Positions 12,054 to 23,664 of a stretch of 64,000 bases of DNA are shown piece by piece. The DNA is from Metellina segmentata (Eukaryota; Arthropoda; Arachnida; Araneae; Tetragnathidae). Location: the NCBI GenBank assembly GCA_947359465.1, contig OX375872.1:7262137-7326136 (forward strand), in the 5' to 3' direction. Position numbers and translations under genes: made by a program. Within the stretch, counting starts at the first letter, position 1. Every line of letters begins with the position of its first letter. The notes beneath the pieces were generated by a model. The model saw nothing but the letters and a program-made list of their open reading frames with translations. It was not told where the DNA came from and ran no database searches.

Positions 12054-12736
12054 TTACTAATATTACATAAAACTAATACTATTAATTTGGATTATTGAAG
12101 AATATTTAAAATATTTTGGAGATTTTCCATCCGTATGAGAAAAGTAGATTTAGTTCTAGATTTGTAGTAGTTTATAATGCTATTGCAAAAGTAAAAATCT
12201 AGCAATTATTTACTCAAAAGTATGGTTTTTCTAGGCAATAAACATAAAATCAAATGTTAAAATTTTGTGAAGAAAATCACAAATTCTAAAAAATTTATTT
12301 CTACATTTTTTACAAAAATCAGAAATCTAGCTTTGGCTCTAAAATGTGTTTATTTTTGGGCGAATTTGGAGATATTTCAGTCTTCTGAGTTGGCACTACT
12401 GCTCCAATGCTTTGTTTCCCACCATTAGTCTTCCATTTTCTGGATTCCTTTCACATAGAAATACTTAAATAGACAGTTAATTGAAAATAATGAAATAATA
12501 CTACATTTTATTATAAAATAATACTTATTTTTAAAGTGTTTTTTTTTTCATCTCGTGTATTTATTGTTAGATTTAAAAAATATGTGCCATACTTTTATTA
12601 TTTATGTATTTAGAAAAGAAAATTCTCAATTATACTCCCATTGGAGAATATTCTCCAAAAGATTATTACCAAAAATCTCTAGGATTAATTCATTTTAAGA
12701 TTAAAACTAACATCTGACCTTTTTCTTTTTCTAAAG
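12054..12736. other. Non-coding intron sequence before exon B
   Basis: AT-rich, no recognised element, ending in the pyrimidine tract and ctaaag acceptor of exon B. Confidence 0.6.
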
Positions 12737-13006
12737 GTTTCTGGGAAAAGAGCCCCTCCTACCTTCATTGATGATGCTGTTGAAAAATTTCGTATTTTTA
12801 ACCATCAGAATTTGTACAAACGCAGACGCCATGGCAGTGGTGCCAGTGTGTCTAGTCTTCCCCATAATTTAGAAATTCTAGAGAACCCAATGGAAAATGA
12901 ACTTCAAAAAGAAGTGGACCCCTCGAGTAAAGAAGATCTGAGCAGTAGCAGTGGAGTAAGCTCTTGTGAAAGCATTAGTCACAAAAGCTTAGATGCTATT
13001 AACCAA
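12737..13006 (+). CDS. TBC1D4: TBC1D1/4-like exon B: PTB2 part, then Ser-rich linker
   Basis: Acceptor ctaaag and donor gtaagt bound 270 nt, phase 0 to 0, 90 codons. It opens with VSGKRAPPTFIDDAVEKF, the PTB2 segment that in vertebrates reads TVTHKKAPSSLIDDCMEKF. It then turns into a low-complexity acidic and serine-rich stretch (KEDLSSSSGVSSCES). That stretch is an insertion inside PTB2, where vertebrate proteins also carry a long variable phospho-regulated loop. The intron after it holds a transposon remnant on the opposite strand. Confidence 0.9.
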
Positions 13007-13129
13007 GTAAGTTCTTTCAGATCGTTAATATGGAGTATTGTAACTATTGCTGAACAGTGCCCAGATTTTGTTAACATATCAACTCTTTATACATAGATTG
13101 ATAATGACACCAGTGAAACAGACAACAGC

Positions 13130-14345
13130 ATATTTATCTTGTTGCATATAATTGGAAACAACAAAAGGAATAGAGAGCAGCCCCTTTTGGTAATTTTTGT
13201 AAATCATGGTTGTGTAAATTGTGCAGGAATTTAGCCCAATATGCGAACTGAATTTCATCCTGATAAGTACATGAGTAATTTTTACTAAAATTCATGTGAA
13301 TCAAAATTGCATTTTCTGCAGTGTTTAATTTTAAATCTTTTAAGAAAAGTGCTTGCCTTTCACGAACAAATTGGTGCTCTAAAAACACTGGGAGTTTATT
13401 TTCCAATTTTTCTATAACTTCAATCATAGATCCAGGTAGTTTTTCCTTTTTTAATTTATCTGCTTCATCTTTTATCCTTTGTTTTTATGTAACATCATGA
13501 GTTGCATCATCTTGTGTCCACTTTTCAGAAAAATAGTCTTTAATTTTATCAAAATTTGCAGCTCTCACATTTTTGTAGCATACAATCTGCAGTTTTTACA
13601 GCTTACTGTTAGTTGAATGAACGCTGAAATATTACTAGGAAGAAAATGGCAGGCATTTAATAGTAACTTGATATTCTCATGATGCACACAAAGGCATAAA
13701 TTTAATGGAGTTTCATGCATTAGACAGACGTGTTCAGGTCGGATATCACAAAATTTACTTTGCCCAATAGAAACATTAGGATATTTCTCTTTAAACTGTT
13801 GGTAAGTTTCTCCTAAAGTAAAAAAAGTCTCCTAAAAAGCATCTGGACTTTATGTTTTCCTTCTAAATCATGGGTGATTTTGTAATCTTTAGAACCTGGA
13901 GCTTGATAAGATATTGCATCAGAAGCATAAAATTATTTTACTATGTTGCATTCCTCATTGGATGTTGCAGCAAAAACAGATTTCTTTTTCTTCTGAAATA
14001 ATTATTTGAAGAAAAATATTTGCATAAATTTTCCACGATTGATTTTTTTTTGTTGGGCTCTTAGGTAAAGAATTTTTGGCTTTTGCTATTGCTTTTCCAT
14101 AAGAGCTCTTAGATTTGAAAGCTTTGGATGGGTTTGTACTTATAGTAGAATCAGAAAGTTGTCGTTTAAGGTTGCATTTTTTCTATACTTTGTCATTTCT
14201 TCTCTCTTTTTTTCTTCTGCTGTCATTTCCTGCTTTCTTTTTTCTGGCAATTTTTTCCTGATTTGGTTCTGACTTGTGAAATTCTTCAAACTTTCCAGAC
14301 TCTTTTAATCTTTGCTCAGCTGATGTTTTTGCCATCACTACCTAT
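13130..14345 (-). pseudogene. Remnant of a TE protein (HMxFSxNYSC family)
   Basis: Minus-strand segments with many frameshifts and stops. Near 14335 an Ala/Lys-rich start (MAKTSAEQRLKESGKFEEF). At 13800-13620 FKEKYPNVSIGQSKFCDIRP and then HVCLMHETPLNLCLCVHHEN. At 13427-13134 IHMNFSKNYSCTYQDEIQFA. I recognise the last two blocks from a family of uncharacterised transposon-borne proteins in insects, spiders and cnidarians, usually reading HMDFSENYSC...EIQSAHF. Here the Asp and Glu have become Asn and Lys, so the copy is dead. Its superfamily name and ends are not clear to me. Confidence 0.65.
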
Positions 14346-15615
14346 AAAAAATATATCTTTAATGTATTTTATCATTACCCAATAAATGTTTTAAAAGTTA
14401 GACTAAATAATTGCTGGAAGGGAATAGAGTACAATTGAGGCAGAAAAGCATTTTGTGGGATGCACTGGGAGCAAATTTGGATGTTTAGGTAAATATTAGT
14501 AATATTTTGAAACTAGAATATTTGCATATAGTTAATTAGAATAAATACATTCTTTACATTTATATGTATAAACATCAAGTCAAATATTAAAAATAATGTT
14601 GTAACTCGCATTATTTTGCGATAATACAATGCATTTTGATTACTCACACTACGTAAATTATTTATTTTTTTAAAAGTCAAGAATTGTGGTTAAACATGAG
14701 ATGACTTTACTATAATAAAACACCTAATATCTAAGAAAAGAAAAAAAATTATAATAACTCATATTATAAAACTAACAATTTAAACAAGAAAAAAGTAATT
14801 TTTTTTATGTGACTGTTTTGCATGCACTAAGCCTAAATATAAAACTAAATTAATAATTTTAAAAACATCTTATGGGATCAGAGAAACATTTTTAAAAAGT
14901 TAAGCATACATATGTTTCAATCAAAAAATAAAATAAATGATCTAACTCACCTTTTAATTAGAAATATTCAGAACAATTGATATGAACACACTTTCTACCA
15001 TGTGGGTGTAAACACTACTTTTGATTCCATGAATTGCCAAATTCTAAAACATAAACTTTGTGTCCTCTTTTTAAAAAAAATTTTGACCTATTAAGTACAT
15101 AATTATTTAGAAAAAATTTATGAAAATCTAACTTTCAAATTCTGTGTTATGGTGTACTTTGGCATGGAATTAGCCATTACTTTCTACTATGAATTTAATT
15201 ACTTTATGCAAAAATTCCTTTGTGTTTTTTCTGTGAAACACCTTCTCTTAAAGCGACTGCCTAATTTTTTGTGGAGTATTTTCAAATAACTTGTATATAA
15301 CTATTTTATATAACTTTGAATTTGGAAAACGAAGATTTTCTCATAAATAAAAGCTGTCACGTTTCAAAAAGCATAAAACCTTCGTTTGAACCACAAAAGT
15401 GTTTCTAGATGTGAAACACAATTTCTTTGTCTGAGAATGTAATCAATTAAATGTTATGTGAATTTAAAAACATTCTGTTTCACTACTTAAAAATATTTAC
15501 TTTATGAAACAAATAATAAAATTAAGAATTATCACTCTTATAACACAAGCACAAACTCAATTCATGCTAAATAAACAAATTATTATAATTACTTATTGAA
15601 TCATTTTAATTTTAG
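14346..15615. other. Non-coding intron sequence before exon C
   Basis: AT-rich. Possible outer parts of the transposon remnant at 13130-14345, but no terminal repeats were found. Near-repeats of 'gtgaaacacaatttct/cttctct' occur at about 15230 and 15410. Confidence 0.5.
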
Positions 15616-16161
15616 ATATGCTGTGATACAGGCCATGCATTTCATTCTTCTCAGACTTCACTTTACAGCTCTGATCAAGCACACAAGTTTCCTACTCATT
15701 CTCAGTCCTTTGTGTCTCACAGTCAAAGCATGGATATTGCCTCTGCTTCTAGATTGTTGAAAGAGGTCAAGAACGCAGAGTTTAAATGTAATCTAATGCC
15801 TCCGTCCTCACTTATTACCCACACTCAAAGTTTAGATACACCAGGCTGTGCTGATATTGTTCGAGATCTTAGAGACATTGATCCTAGCGTGATGCTGAGA
15901 GACCGAGTACGTTCTTGTAGTGGTGATATACCTAGAGCTAAACAGACATCTCTCCCTACCTATCACCATAAAAATGATACAGGAGGATTATTAGATGGTC
16001 GACGACCTCGTGCTTATACTAGTCCTAATCCAGCTGAAAACTGTCAAAGTAATAGAACAATGCTATTTCTAATTGGTCGTATGGAAATATGCTTAATAGG
16101 AACAGACAAGAAGCAAATGCTCATGAGCAAAACTTTTAATGACATTGCCCACTGTTCGCAA
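15616..16161 (+). CDS. TBC1D4: TBC1D1/4-like exon C: phospho-loop and PTB2 core
   Basis: The largest exon: 546 nt, phase 0 to 0, 182 codons, with acceptor aattttag and donor gtatgt. The first two thirds are a Ser/Thr/His-rich loop. Two Akt-type motifs are visible: RVRSCS (15904-15921) and RPRAYT (16003-16020). In TBC1D4 the corresponding places hold Ser318 and Ser341. The last third, NRTMLFLIGRMEICLIG through KTFNDIAHCSQ, is the PTB2 core and is close to the vertebrate sequence. Exon D then continues GVKHLDHFGFICRE. Confidence 0.94.
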
Positions 16162-17690
16162 GTATGTCTTTTTTCTATATATTTATTTACTTTGTATTTC
16201 ACCATACTCATTAAGATGAATTCAGTATATATAATTTATTGAAATGACCCTGTTTTCTTATGAAGTGTTTTGTGTTACCTGTATTGAATTTTGTGTACAA
16301 ATCTGAAATCTTTGTTTTTAACTATAATAAATTTGGAATTCAAATATTTACTTTTAAAACTTATACATTTATTTTTCAAATAGGAGCTACTCTTACCATA
16401 AACCATTTCATAATTTTGGAATTCAAAGTTTACTTTTGTATGATTTCCAACATTAAGTTTGTGATGTAAATATATTGAAAAGCTTCTCAGACATATAAAA
16501 AAATATTGTATGGTAATAAATTAAAAACGTTTTACTTAATTTTTGATTTCTATGCAAGCGATTCATGTGGATAGTATACTGCCATCTAAACTTGGAGCTG
16601 TATATGCAAGTTCTCAGATTGAAGAGCATGCATGGATTTTAGTGTGCAAAAGTCTCCGATCTTTAAGTACAGTGAAAATATCTAGATATATGTACTAAAA
16701 AGTGTTTCACTTTGTTCTTATTTTAAAATTAGATGCACTGGAATTAGCATTGAACAATCCATCATGTAAGAGGTATTTATTAGCATGGCACCTTTCCATC
16801 ATTTCTTTGTAAACCCAACTCTAAAGGAACAGGCTGTTTACCAGAAGGGGTTATTACACCTAATAGCCAGTATGCAGTTTTATTGAAAGACAATTGCTGA
16901 TGTGACATCCTCAGCTCTACATGTGGTTGTTAAGTTGAGTTGCTAGCTATATGTATATATAGTCTGATCCACATTAAAATATTTTTTTTTGTCTGCAATC
17001 TTTTTAGGAATTTATAGATTTTACATTGATGAATCTAAATGTGACACTTATCAGCTACACCTACTAATTTTAAGAGAGCTGCAATTGTATGTACAAGGTT
17101 TCTGTAAAATAACTTTCTCATCTCGGATCATTCTGTAGTTTTATCCGAGACCAGACTAGTGATCAAACCCTAATTGAGACATGAAAAAGGTTTCTGCCCC
17201 CCCCAAAAAAATTACTCAAAGTCACCGATTGGATAATAGGCTGCCCTGTGTAGTATAGCAAGCAACAACTGTGCATAACCAAATGGATCTGACAGTGACA
17301 TTGAAGTTGAATAATAATTTAGTTTTGAACATAGCTTATATTGCAAATTAAATTTTCTGCTCTGCATTTATGCAACTTATATTCTAAACTTCAAAACAAA
17401 TTTTATATTCATCTATGCCTACTATTTCCCTATCAGTATGTTTTTGGAACTAAATATTTGATATTGTAGAAATCGTTCTCATGTCTCATTTAGTATGTAG
17501 TCTATGCTTAGTACAATTCCGGGACTTAAAAATTACCAGATGTTCAGAATAAGGAAACATTATACATTGCTTAAAAATTGTGCTTATTAATTTTTAAACT
17601 GCAAAACATTTTCAAACATGAGACTTTGTTGACTTATCATTATTATTTTAAATTTACTATATTCAATGTTATCCATGTTCAATGAAATAT
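16162..17690. other. Non-coding intron sequence
   Basis: The open frame at 16260-16469 is AT-rich with no similarity. No recognised element up to the gypsy fragment. Confidence 0.6.
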
Positions 17691-17891
17691 AGCTTTACTT
17701 ACATTATTTATAGACATTAGACTTGCACTATTCTAAAGAACAAAAATCTTTTCATCAGTCCAAAGGCAGTTGAGCATCATGCTGTTGATATTGGTATTGT
17801 ACTGGTTTGAAATAGCCTTTCACATTGCTCTGACTTTTGTTTTATTCTCAGGATGTATAGTGCCAAGGTGTAGTAATCAAATTCTGGATCC

Positions 17892-18569
17892 TTACGTTAG
17901 ACATGTAGCAGCTGCTGTTGGTCTGGATAGTCTGTTAATGTTAATAATCTTTCGGTAGTAGGTGGGGAGGCCAAATTTTTGTTTGAATTGTTCAGACGTA
18001 AGTTTAAATCTTTTGAGTAAGATTTCTTTTATGTGTTCATAGTCATTAGATCTTTCCTCCGGTTCGCGAGTTATAATCTGTGCTATCTCTAAGGGTAATA
18101 AACCTAGTAAATGCGTTACAAAATCTTCACTTTCGATTTTGATTTTCGTCGCTTGTCTCTCGAACAGCGCTAAATACGTACTTATATCATTGGATTCATT
18201 CGAATCAAAACTTTTAATTATCTTTGATAATTCCTTTCCTCTATCCCATGCAGTGTTCGATTCTGTCATGTGATTTTCCCTAACTGTTTGTGTCGCATTT
18301 TGCAGTTTCAGTTTTTCCAATTCAAATTCGCGTAATTCTTTTTCTTTTTCCCTCTCTAACTGCTGTTTGTCTTTCTCCAGCTGCTCTTTTTCGATTCTTT
18401 CAACTATTATTGTATCCAGAAGTGTTTTTGTGTACTCCTCATCGTAATCGAGTTGTTTCGTCACTAACTTTTTTAATTTCGAAATTGTCGCATTTGAGGG
18501 TATTTCTATATCTAATTCCGTTGCAAGACGGTAAATATCGTCCTTCCTTGCTTTACCAAAATATGACAT
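17892..18569 (-). pseudogene. Ty3/gypsy-type Gag, 3'-truncated
   Basis: Minus-strand frame from MSYFGKARKDDIYRLATELD (an in-frame Met seven codons upstream is less likely). The N-terminus resembles a SAP-like helix pair (LATELDIEIPSNATISKLKK), then comes a long Glu/Lys coiled coil at about residues 60-95, then a capsid-like part (STYLALFERQATKI, ...FVTHLLGLLPLEIAQII). This layout is typical of gypsy Gag in arachnids and other arthropods. It stops matching at QFKQKFG (about 17965), after which unrelated sequence continues. Zinc knuckle, protease and pol are absent. Confidence 0.72.
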
Positions 18570-18660
18570 CTTTATATTAAAAATGAGCAAAATGTACTCA
18601 CAGTTTGCGATGATGATGGCTCTCTAGGGTTCTAGTCTACGTTCAGTTTGCATGGGGCAA

Positions 18661-18678
18661 TCCTGGCCGAGCCCCCAT
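18661..18678 (-). promoter_or_regulatory. Primer-binding site, tRNA-Pro-like
   Basis: Just after the LTR on the minus strand lies TGGGGGCTCGGCCAGGAT. It differs at two positions from the tRNA-Pro primer site TGGGGGCTCGTCCGGGAT known from retroviruses and some gypsy elements. It confirms orientation and the LTR boundary. Confidence 0.7.
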
Positions 18679-18680
18679 TT

Positions 18681-19112
18681 TGTAATGTCAACACTGGAAG
18701 GGCACCTGATATGGTATTTTTGAATGAGTCCACGTGTTGTCAAACAGAATATTTATTAAAATAATAGATGATGGTACACATTTACGTCCACAAAGCACTA
18801 ATCGCCTGTAAATGTTCTGAAACAATAACAAAATTACAATAACATACACAGAGGATATTACACTGTCGATTCAGGGAACTTGCTATTTAGTCCACAGAGG
18901 ACACATATGAGCCACAGAGGTCTCAAAAGATTCGCGTAAAGAAGTACGGAAGAGTGGCCACGCTGGTCTCAACTCTCTCCGGTCACAGAAAAACTCTGCG
19001 GGCATGATCAAGCCTTTTCCCCTTAGCGTTCTTGGTGATTCGTCTCCACGATGAAATAGTCCCTTTCTCCTTCCGGTAGTAGGTGGGGAGGCGAAAGGAT
19101 TCGGTTCCTACA
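18681..19112 (-). mobile_element. LTR of a gypsy retrotransposon (5' LTR)
   Basis: A 432-bp segment that on the minus strand begins TGTAGGAACCGAATCC and ends TTGACATTACA, i.e. with TG...CA termini. It is followed by a primer-binding site and Gag, so it is the upstream LTR of a minus-strand element. The partner LTR is not in the window, so no target duplication can be checked. Confidence 0.75.
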
Positions 19113-19868
19113 TATATATATATACATACACAGGGTGACCTGTAAAGTCCTTTAATTTTGAGACTGTGTCTCGTAGAGTCAAGGTAGTAACGTGTACCTA
19201 CAGTAAAGTGACCATGCTGAATTTATTGAGACAGCTTACAGCGCCCCTAGCGGTGAAATAAGGAAATTAATAAAAATAACTAAAAAACTAAAGAAGATAG
19301 GCCAAAAAGTTAAATTAGAAAAATGTACGCAATACAATAATAAAGGCACAGAACAAAATATTTATGGAGTTATCTGTAAAACTTGTGGAGATATTCACGA
19401 TTGAAATGTGAACTTTTCCATGCCTTGAAAAGGGGGCCGTCCTGAAATTGAAAAATGTGTTCTCCGGTCTTATCATTCAGTTTTTCGGAGTTAAACAACG
19501 ACTAATTTAAATTCAAACTACAAGGAAAGTAAAAAAATAATAATAAAAAAAAATTAACGATCAGAAATCATAATTTTAGTGCAACAACTAAAATACACGA
19601 TTAAAAACCTCTCTGCTATACAACCACGAACGAAGATTTACTACGTAATCATTTTATCCTAATAAACTTTGAGTGAGATGTGAATATGTTGGAAACAAAT
19701 GCGTGTTATATTCAGTGTGGCACATTAGAAAAGTAAAAGACACAGATGAGCTACAGCAAGAAATTTATTGCTAAACAAAACCATGGCGAGTGTGTTCAAA
19801 AAGGTCACCATCGGTTACAATACACATTTGTATTCGATCAAGCACGCCGGCATGCACATTCCTTATCA

Positions 19869-20090
19869 TCAGTGGTGTGACAGTAGCGCAGCTATCGATG
19901 AACGCTGCCGCAGATCCAGCAAGCTTGTCAACGGAGTTTCATACACTCGATTGTTGATGTAACCCCAGAGGAAGAAATCGAGCGGGGTTGTAAGATCTGG
20001 TGATAGTGGAGACCATTCAACACAGCCACCATAGCCCATTGCCTGTTGGCCAAATCTGTTCTTAAGAAACTTGCGCACTGCGTGGGGATG
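19869..20090 (-). pseudogene. Mariner-like transposase, C-terminal piece
   Basis: The frame contains VEWSPLSPDLTTPLDFFLWG followed by YINNRVYETPLTSLLDLRQR. The pattern W-P-x-x-SPDLTPLDFFLWG-x-x-K-x-x-VY is the C-terminal catalytic block of a Tc/mariner transposase group very common in arthropods. An extra Thr (TTPLD) and loss of everything upstream show a dead fragment. It lies between the two inverted-repeat arms, which supports its origin. Confidence 0.8.
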
Positions 20091-20114
20091 GTGGGGTTTG
20101 TACGGCGGGCGCCA

Positions 20115-20342
20115 TCATGTTGGAACTACGGTCAGGTGGCGCAGTAACGCCTGAGATATAACCCCAATCTCCGCAATTCAACATTACACCAGAGCGAGGA
20201 CTTAAGAGACCACGACGGATTTTGTGTGCACCAAGTCCATTTTTTTTACCCGTCTGTATTTGGATGGCACAGACGAGGATCGAACTCACAACCCTCTGGT
20301 TGGCAGTCCGTCACTTTACCAATCGGGCTACCAGGGCAACCA
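20115..20342 (-). repeat. tRNA-derived SINE inside the mariner-like element
   Basis: On the minus strand the head tagcccgattggtaaagtg (A box) and gagttcgatcctc (B box) are followed by the shared body acaaaatccgtcgtggtctc and a tail similar to ...ctgaccgtagttcc. The tail then stops matching, so the 3' end is altered. It sits at the inner edge of the right arm. Confidence 0.78.
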
Positions 20343-20928
20343 AAATTTATCAGAATAAAATTATTAAATAGTAAATCTCGTTCTGGCAGCATGGTCCAGA
20401 GGTTTTCATTTGTGTATTTTAGTTGTTGCACGAAAATTGTGATTTCGGATAAATCAGTTGTCTTATTTTCCGGAGTACGTTTTTCAGATGCATTTTTTAT
20501 TAATCTTTTTTTTTTTTTTTTTTACTTTCTTTGTTTGAATTTAAATTTGTAGTTGCTTAACTCAGAAAAACTGAATGATAACACCGGAAAACACGTTTTT
20601 CAATTTCAGGACGGCCCCTTTTTCAAGGTATGGAAAAGTTCAAATTTAAATCGCAAATATCTCTGCCAGTTTTACAGATAACTCTATGAAATTTTTTTTC
20701 TGTGTCTTTATTATTGTATTGCGTACATTTTTCTAATTGAACTTTTTGGCCAATCTCCTTTAGTTTTCGAGTTAATTTTTTAATTTCCTTATTTCACCAC
20801 CAGGGGCGCTGTAAGCTGTCTCAATAAATTCAGCATGGTCATTTTACTGTAGGTACACGTTACTACCTTGACTCTACGAGACGCGGTTCCAAAATTAAAG
20901 GGCTTAAAAGGACTTGCAGGTCACCCTG

Positions 20929-20934
<6 letters not shown>

Positions 20935-20990
<56 letters not shown>
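20935..20990. repeat. (TA)n microsatellite
   Basis: About 25 TA units directly after the mariner-like element, consistent with its preference for TA targets. Confidence 0.95.
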
Positions 20991-21177
20991 CACAGAAATG
21001 ACACCTTTCAAATGAAGTGAACTACCAATTGTAGTCCTATCAAAGTTAAACGAAGAACAATGGCATTGTTCTCGGGTACTTTGAATCTAGTACAATTTGG
21101 AGGAAGGTGAATAACAATCATACATCTGTAATGTGTAAGATTTTTGATAGGATTTTCAATTGTGTTCCCTTGCTGTC

Positions 21178-21580
21178 TATTCTGTGGTTGTATGACACAA
21201 ATTTGAGCATTGTTCTATATTAAGAGAAATGTAAGGCTGACTATACATATGAGCATAACTATCATGATAACTAACAACAAGGGTGAGCAATGAATGATAA
21301 GTCATGTCAAGTTCTCTCTTAGGGTCAAATGTAGATCCCAAGATTTGGTTTGCTTCAGTAAGAGAATGGTTTGGGTCTTCTAGGTTCACTAGGCTTGTTT
21401 ATTTGCTTGATATAATAATTTTCTTATGCAGCCTACTAATGAAATGTACACTAAATGCCATCTTGCATAAAACTTCCTCTCATGAAGCCATTTTTACAGT
21501 GTTAAGCTGAATGCTTTGTGTTCTATATCTGTTTATTCTGTGGTTGTATGACACAAATTTGAGAATTGTTCTATATTAAG
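21178..21580. repeat. Pair of 47-bp direct repeats
   Basis: tattctgtggttgtatgaca... at 21178-21224 recurs at 21534-21580 with one mismatch. Between them is unique sequence of about 310 bp. It may mark an insertion or a local duplication just upstream of the transposon at 21608. Confidence 0.75.
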
Positions 21581-21900
21581 ATGTAATACTTGGGTTGCTT
21601 CAAGAATTGAGTTGGCAGTTGTAAAAAGGGGATTTGTGACATTTTTCCGAAAAATGATTTTATTGGTGGAAGCATACCTTTATACCAAGACCCACATTCT
21701 AACATTTAATTTTTCCATGAAGTAGCTTAATTGAGAGAAATGAGACGGTCTAATATCCAAATGTCCAACTTCGGTTTGTGAAAAAGACATCTGCCAACAT
21801 AGCCCTCTACACATCTTTTTATGTAACAACTTGTGCATTTTGATTATTTGGGTTGGAAGAGTTAGGTTAAAAGTATTGTGTTTTTGAACGTTTTTGTATA

Positions 21901-22325
21901 ATGGAATCGGATTCTTCTGAAGGCAATGTGATTGATGGACGTGTCAAAAAGATAAAAATCAATCAAGAACTGTTCCGAAAAAATGTTATAAAGAAAGCAA
22001 AGACTAAAGGAACAAGCTTCATAAACCATGCTGGTAGGTAAATATATTTTAATGAGTATCAATCGAACGCGTTCATGCTTATTGTGAAATCTGCATGGGC
22101 TAATTTCTCAATGCAGGTAATGCTGTAGCTGGCAGATTGACAGGCCCTGACTGTGCATGCAAACTGACTTGTTTCTCCAAGCTTGCGGAGGAAGATTTTT
22201 CAAAAATAACAATCGGTTTTAACGAATTGCTTAATAAAGATACACAAGATTTATTTTTAACTTCAATTATATTAAAAAGAGATGTGACTCGTAGAAGGAG
22301 TGATACATGCACGTTTACAGATTGA
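21901..22325 (+). pseudogene. TE protein N-terminal region, two exons
   Basis: The first exon (21901 to about 22034) starts MESDSSEGNVIDGRVKKIK and continues with KKAKTKGTSFINHAG. The second (from about 22116, after ctcaatgcag) continues NAVAGRLTGPDCACKLTCFS and then GFNELLNKDTQDLFL. The GPxCxCxxxCFxKxxEED...FNxLxxKDxQDxFL pattern is the N-terminal Cys-rich part of a TE protein family I know from many arthropods. It stays open until a stop at 22325. The intron is about 80 bp with GT/AG ends. Confidence 0.65.
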
Positions 22326-22519
22326 TCAATGCAATCCAAAGACTTAAAAAATGACATTTTTTCTTATACAACATCAGGGTAAAATGTTCGACAGTAAATG
22401 CATGCAAAAAGACATTTGTTTCTATACACGGTATAACAAAAAGAAGAGTTTAGTGACTGCATTCTGATAGCTTTAGAAAATGTCCTAGAGGTATGAGGGG
22501 AAAGAAAACAGGCTACAAT

Positions 22520-23510
22520 GCCATTAACACCGCCTCATCAAAAGAAATTCATGATTTTCTGACATCACTTGAAACGAAAGTGGCCCGATACACGGGGAGA
22601 GAGAAAGTACGTAAATGCTCATCTTAGTGTCAAAATAATATATGAAAAATTCAAGGTGGACAATCCTTATGCAAAAGTGGGATATGACTACTTTCGTCTG
22701 TATTTCAATGAAAACTTTGACTATTCCTTTGGAAGACCTCAAGTTGATGTATGCATTACAAGAAGAGCTGTTGGTTCACAGGCGTCAGGCTATAAAAGTT
22801 TATGTCAAAATAAAGAACGTCTTGTTGCACATGAAGGATGATACTAACTTTAAAAAGAATAATTTGGCAATTTGCTATGACGACATACAGAACTTGCCAC
22901 TCCCAAACATACCTGTACAAGATATATTTTATTTACGCCAGCTTTGGGTTAATACATTTGGGATACATAGCCTGGCTACTGGGAAAGCTGACTTGAAAAC
23001 TGATCATGAAGGAATTGCAAAAAAGACACCAAACAATCTGTAGTCTGCTACTAATTTACATCAACTGGAATAAAACCAATGAACATACAATTCTGCATCT
23101 CTTTTCAGACAGATGCAGCAGACAAAACAAAAATAATTCTCTGCTAAGAATGTGTATGTCCCTAATTGAACCACAAGTGTTTATAAAAATTGAAATATTA
23201 TTTCATATTAGGGGTCACTCTTTCCTCCACTGCAACAGGGACTTTGAGACAGTGAAACGTTTCATTCGAAAAACTAATCGGATTTACTCACTTGAGGAAT
23301 ATGAAGAGCTCATGAGAATATCAAGCAATACTGGAATATTTAATGTTATAAAGGTTACTACCAAAGATTTAAAGGAGTTTGAAAAGTTATGGTCCTCATT
23401 TTATAAGAAGGCATGTATTTCTGATGAAATGTATGGCAGGCATGTAAAAAAGGGACAAAGTAGCCTTCCAGATATCTTCTATCTGCCACATTATCATCAA
23501 CGAGCCAAAT
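22520..23510 (+). pseudogene. TE protein central/C-terminal region, frameshifted
   Basis: Continuation of the protein at 21901. Segments: YVNAHLSVKIIYEKFKV (22615-22740), then LAICYDDIQNLPLPNIPVQD (about 22862-22925), then LHLFSDRCSRQNKNNSLLRM (about 23095-23155) and HIRGHSFLHCNRDFETVKRF (about 23205-23265). The family pattern is FDLQ..LPxP, SDxCxGQN+N and GHSxxxxDRDFxxIE, likely its catalytic region. Several frameshifts and changed residues (GQN to RQN) make it inactive. The reading frame shifts near 22620 and 23010. Confidence 0.68.
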
Positions 23511-23664
23511 AAAGTTACAGCATCACATGCGAGGAACTTGAGCAAAAACTGAAGAATAGGTTACTTTGTGACAGCAAGAAGAGCTACGGCAGAAGAGCTG
23601 TTGGTTCACAGACATCGGGCTATAAAAGTTTATGTCGAAATAAAGAACGTCTTGTTGCACATGA
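22761..23664. repeat. 74-bp direct duplication inside the transposon
   Basis: Sequence 22761-22834 (agaagagctgttggttcaca...) recurs at 23591-23664 with a few differences. It carries part of the coding region after the Cys-containing block. Either an internal duplication or a template switch. Confidence 0.85.

Larger units (their letters stand above)
19131..20928 (-). mobile_element. Mariner-like element with ~540-bp inverted repeats
   Basis: Ends read CAGGGTGACCTG...CAGGTCACCCTG. The left arm 19131-19671 and right arm 20343-20928 pair over about 540 bp (conserved cagcttacagcgcccctagc, actgaatgataa and others). The short interior has a minus-strand transposase piece and a SINE insertion. Flanks are TA-rich microsatellite, so the target duplication is unclear; TA follows the right end. 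Confidence 0.82.

Noticed and set aside
17700..17950. A Tc/mariner fragment next to the Gag piece
   Set aside because: The minus strand shows CLWTDEKIFVL, like the mariner WTDE block, but nothing else in the region supports it, so it was not listed.
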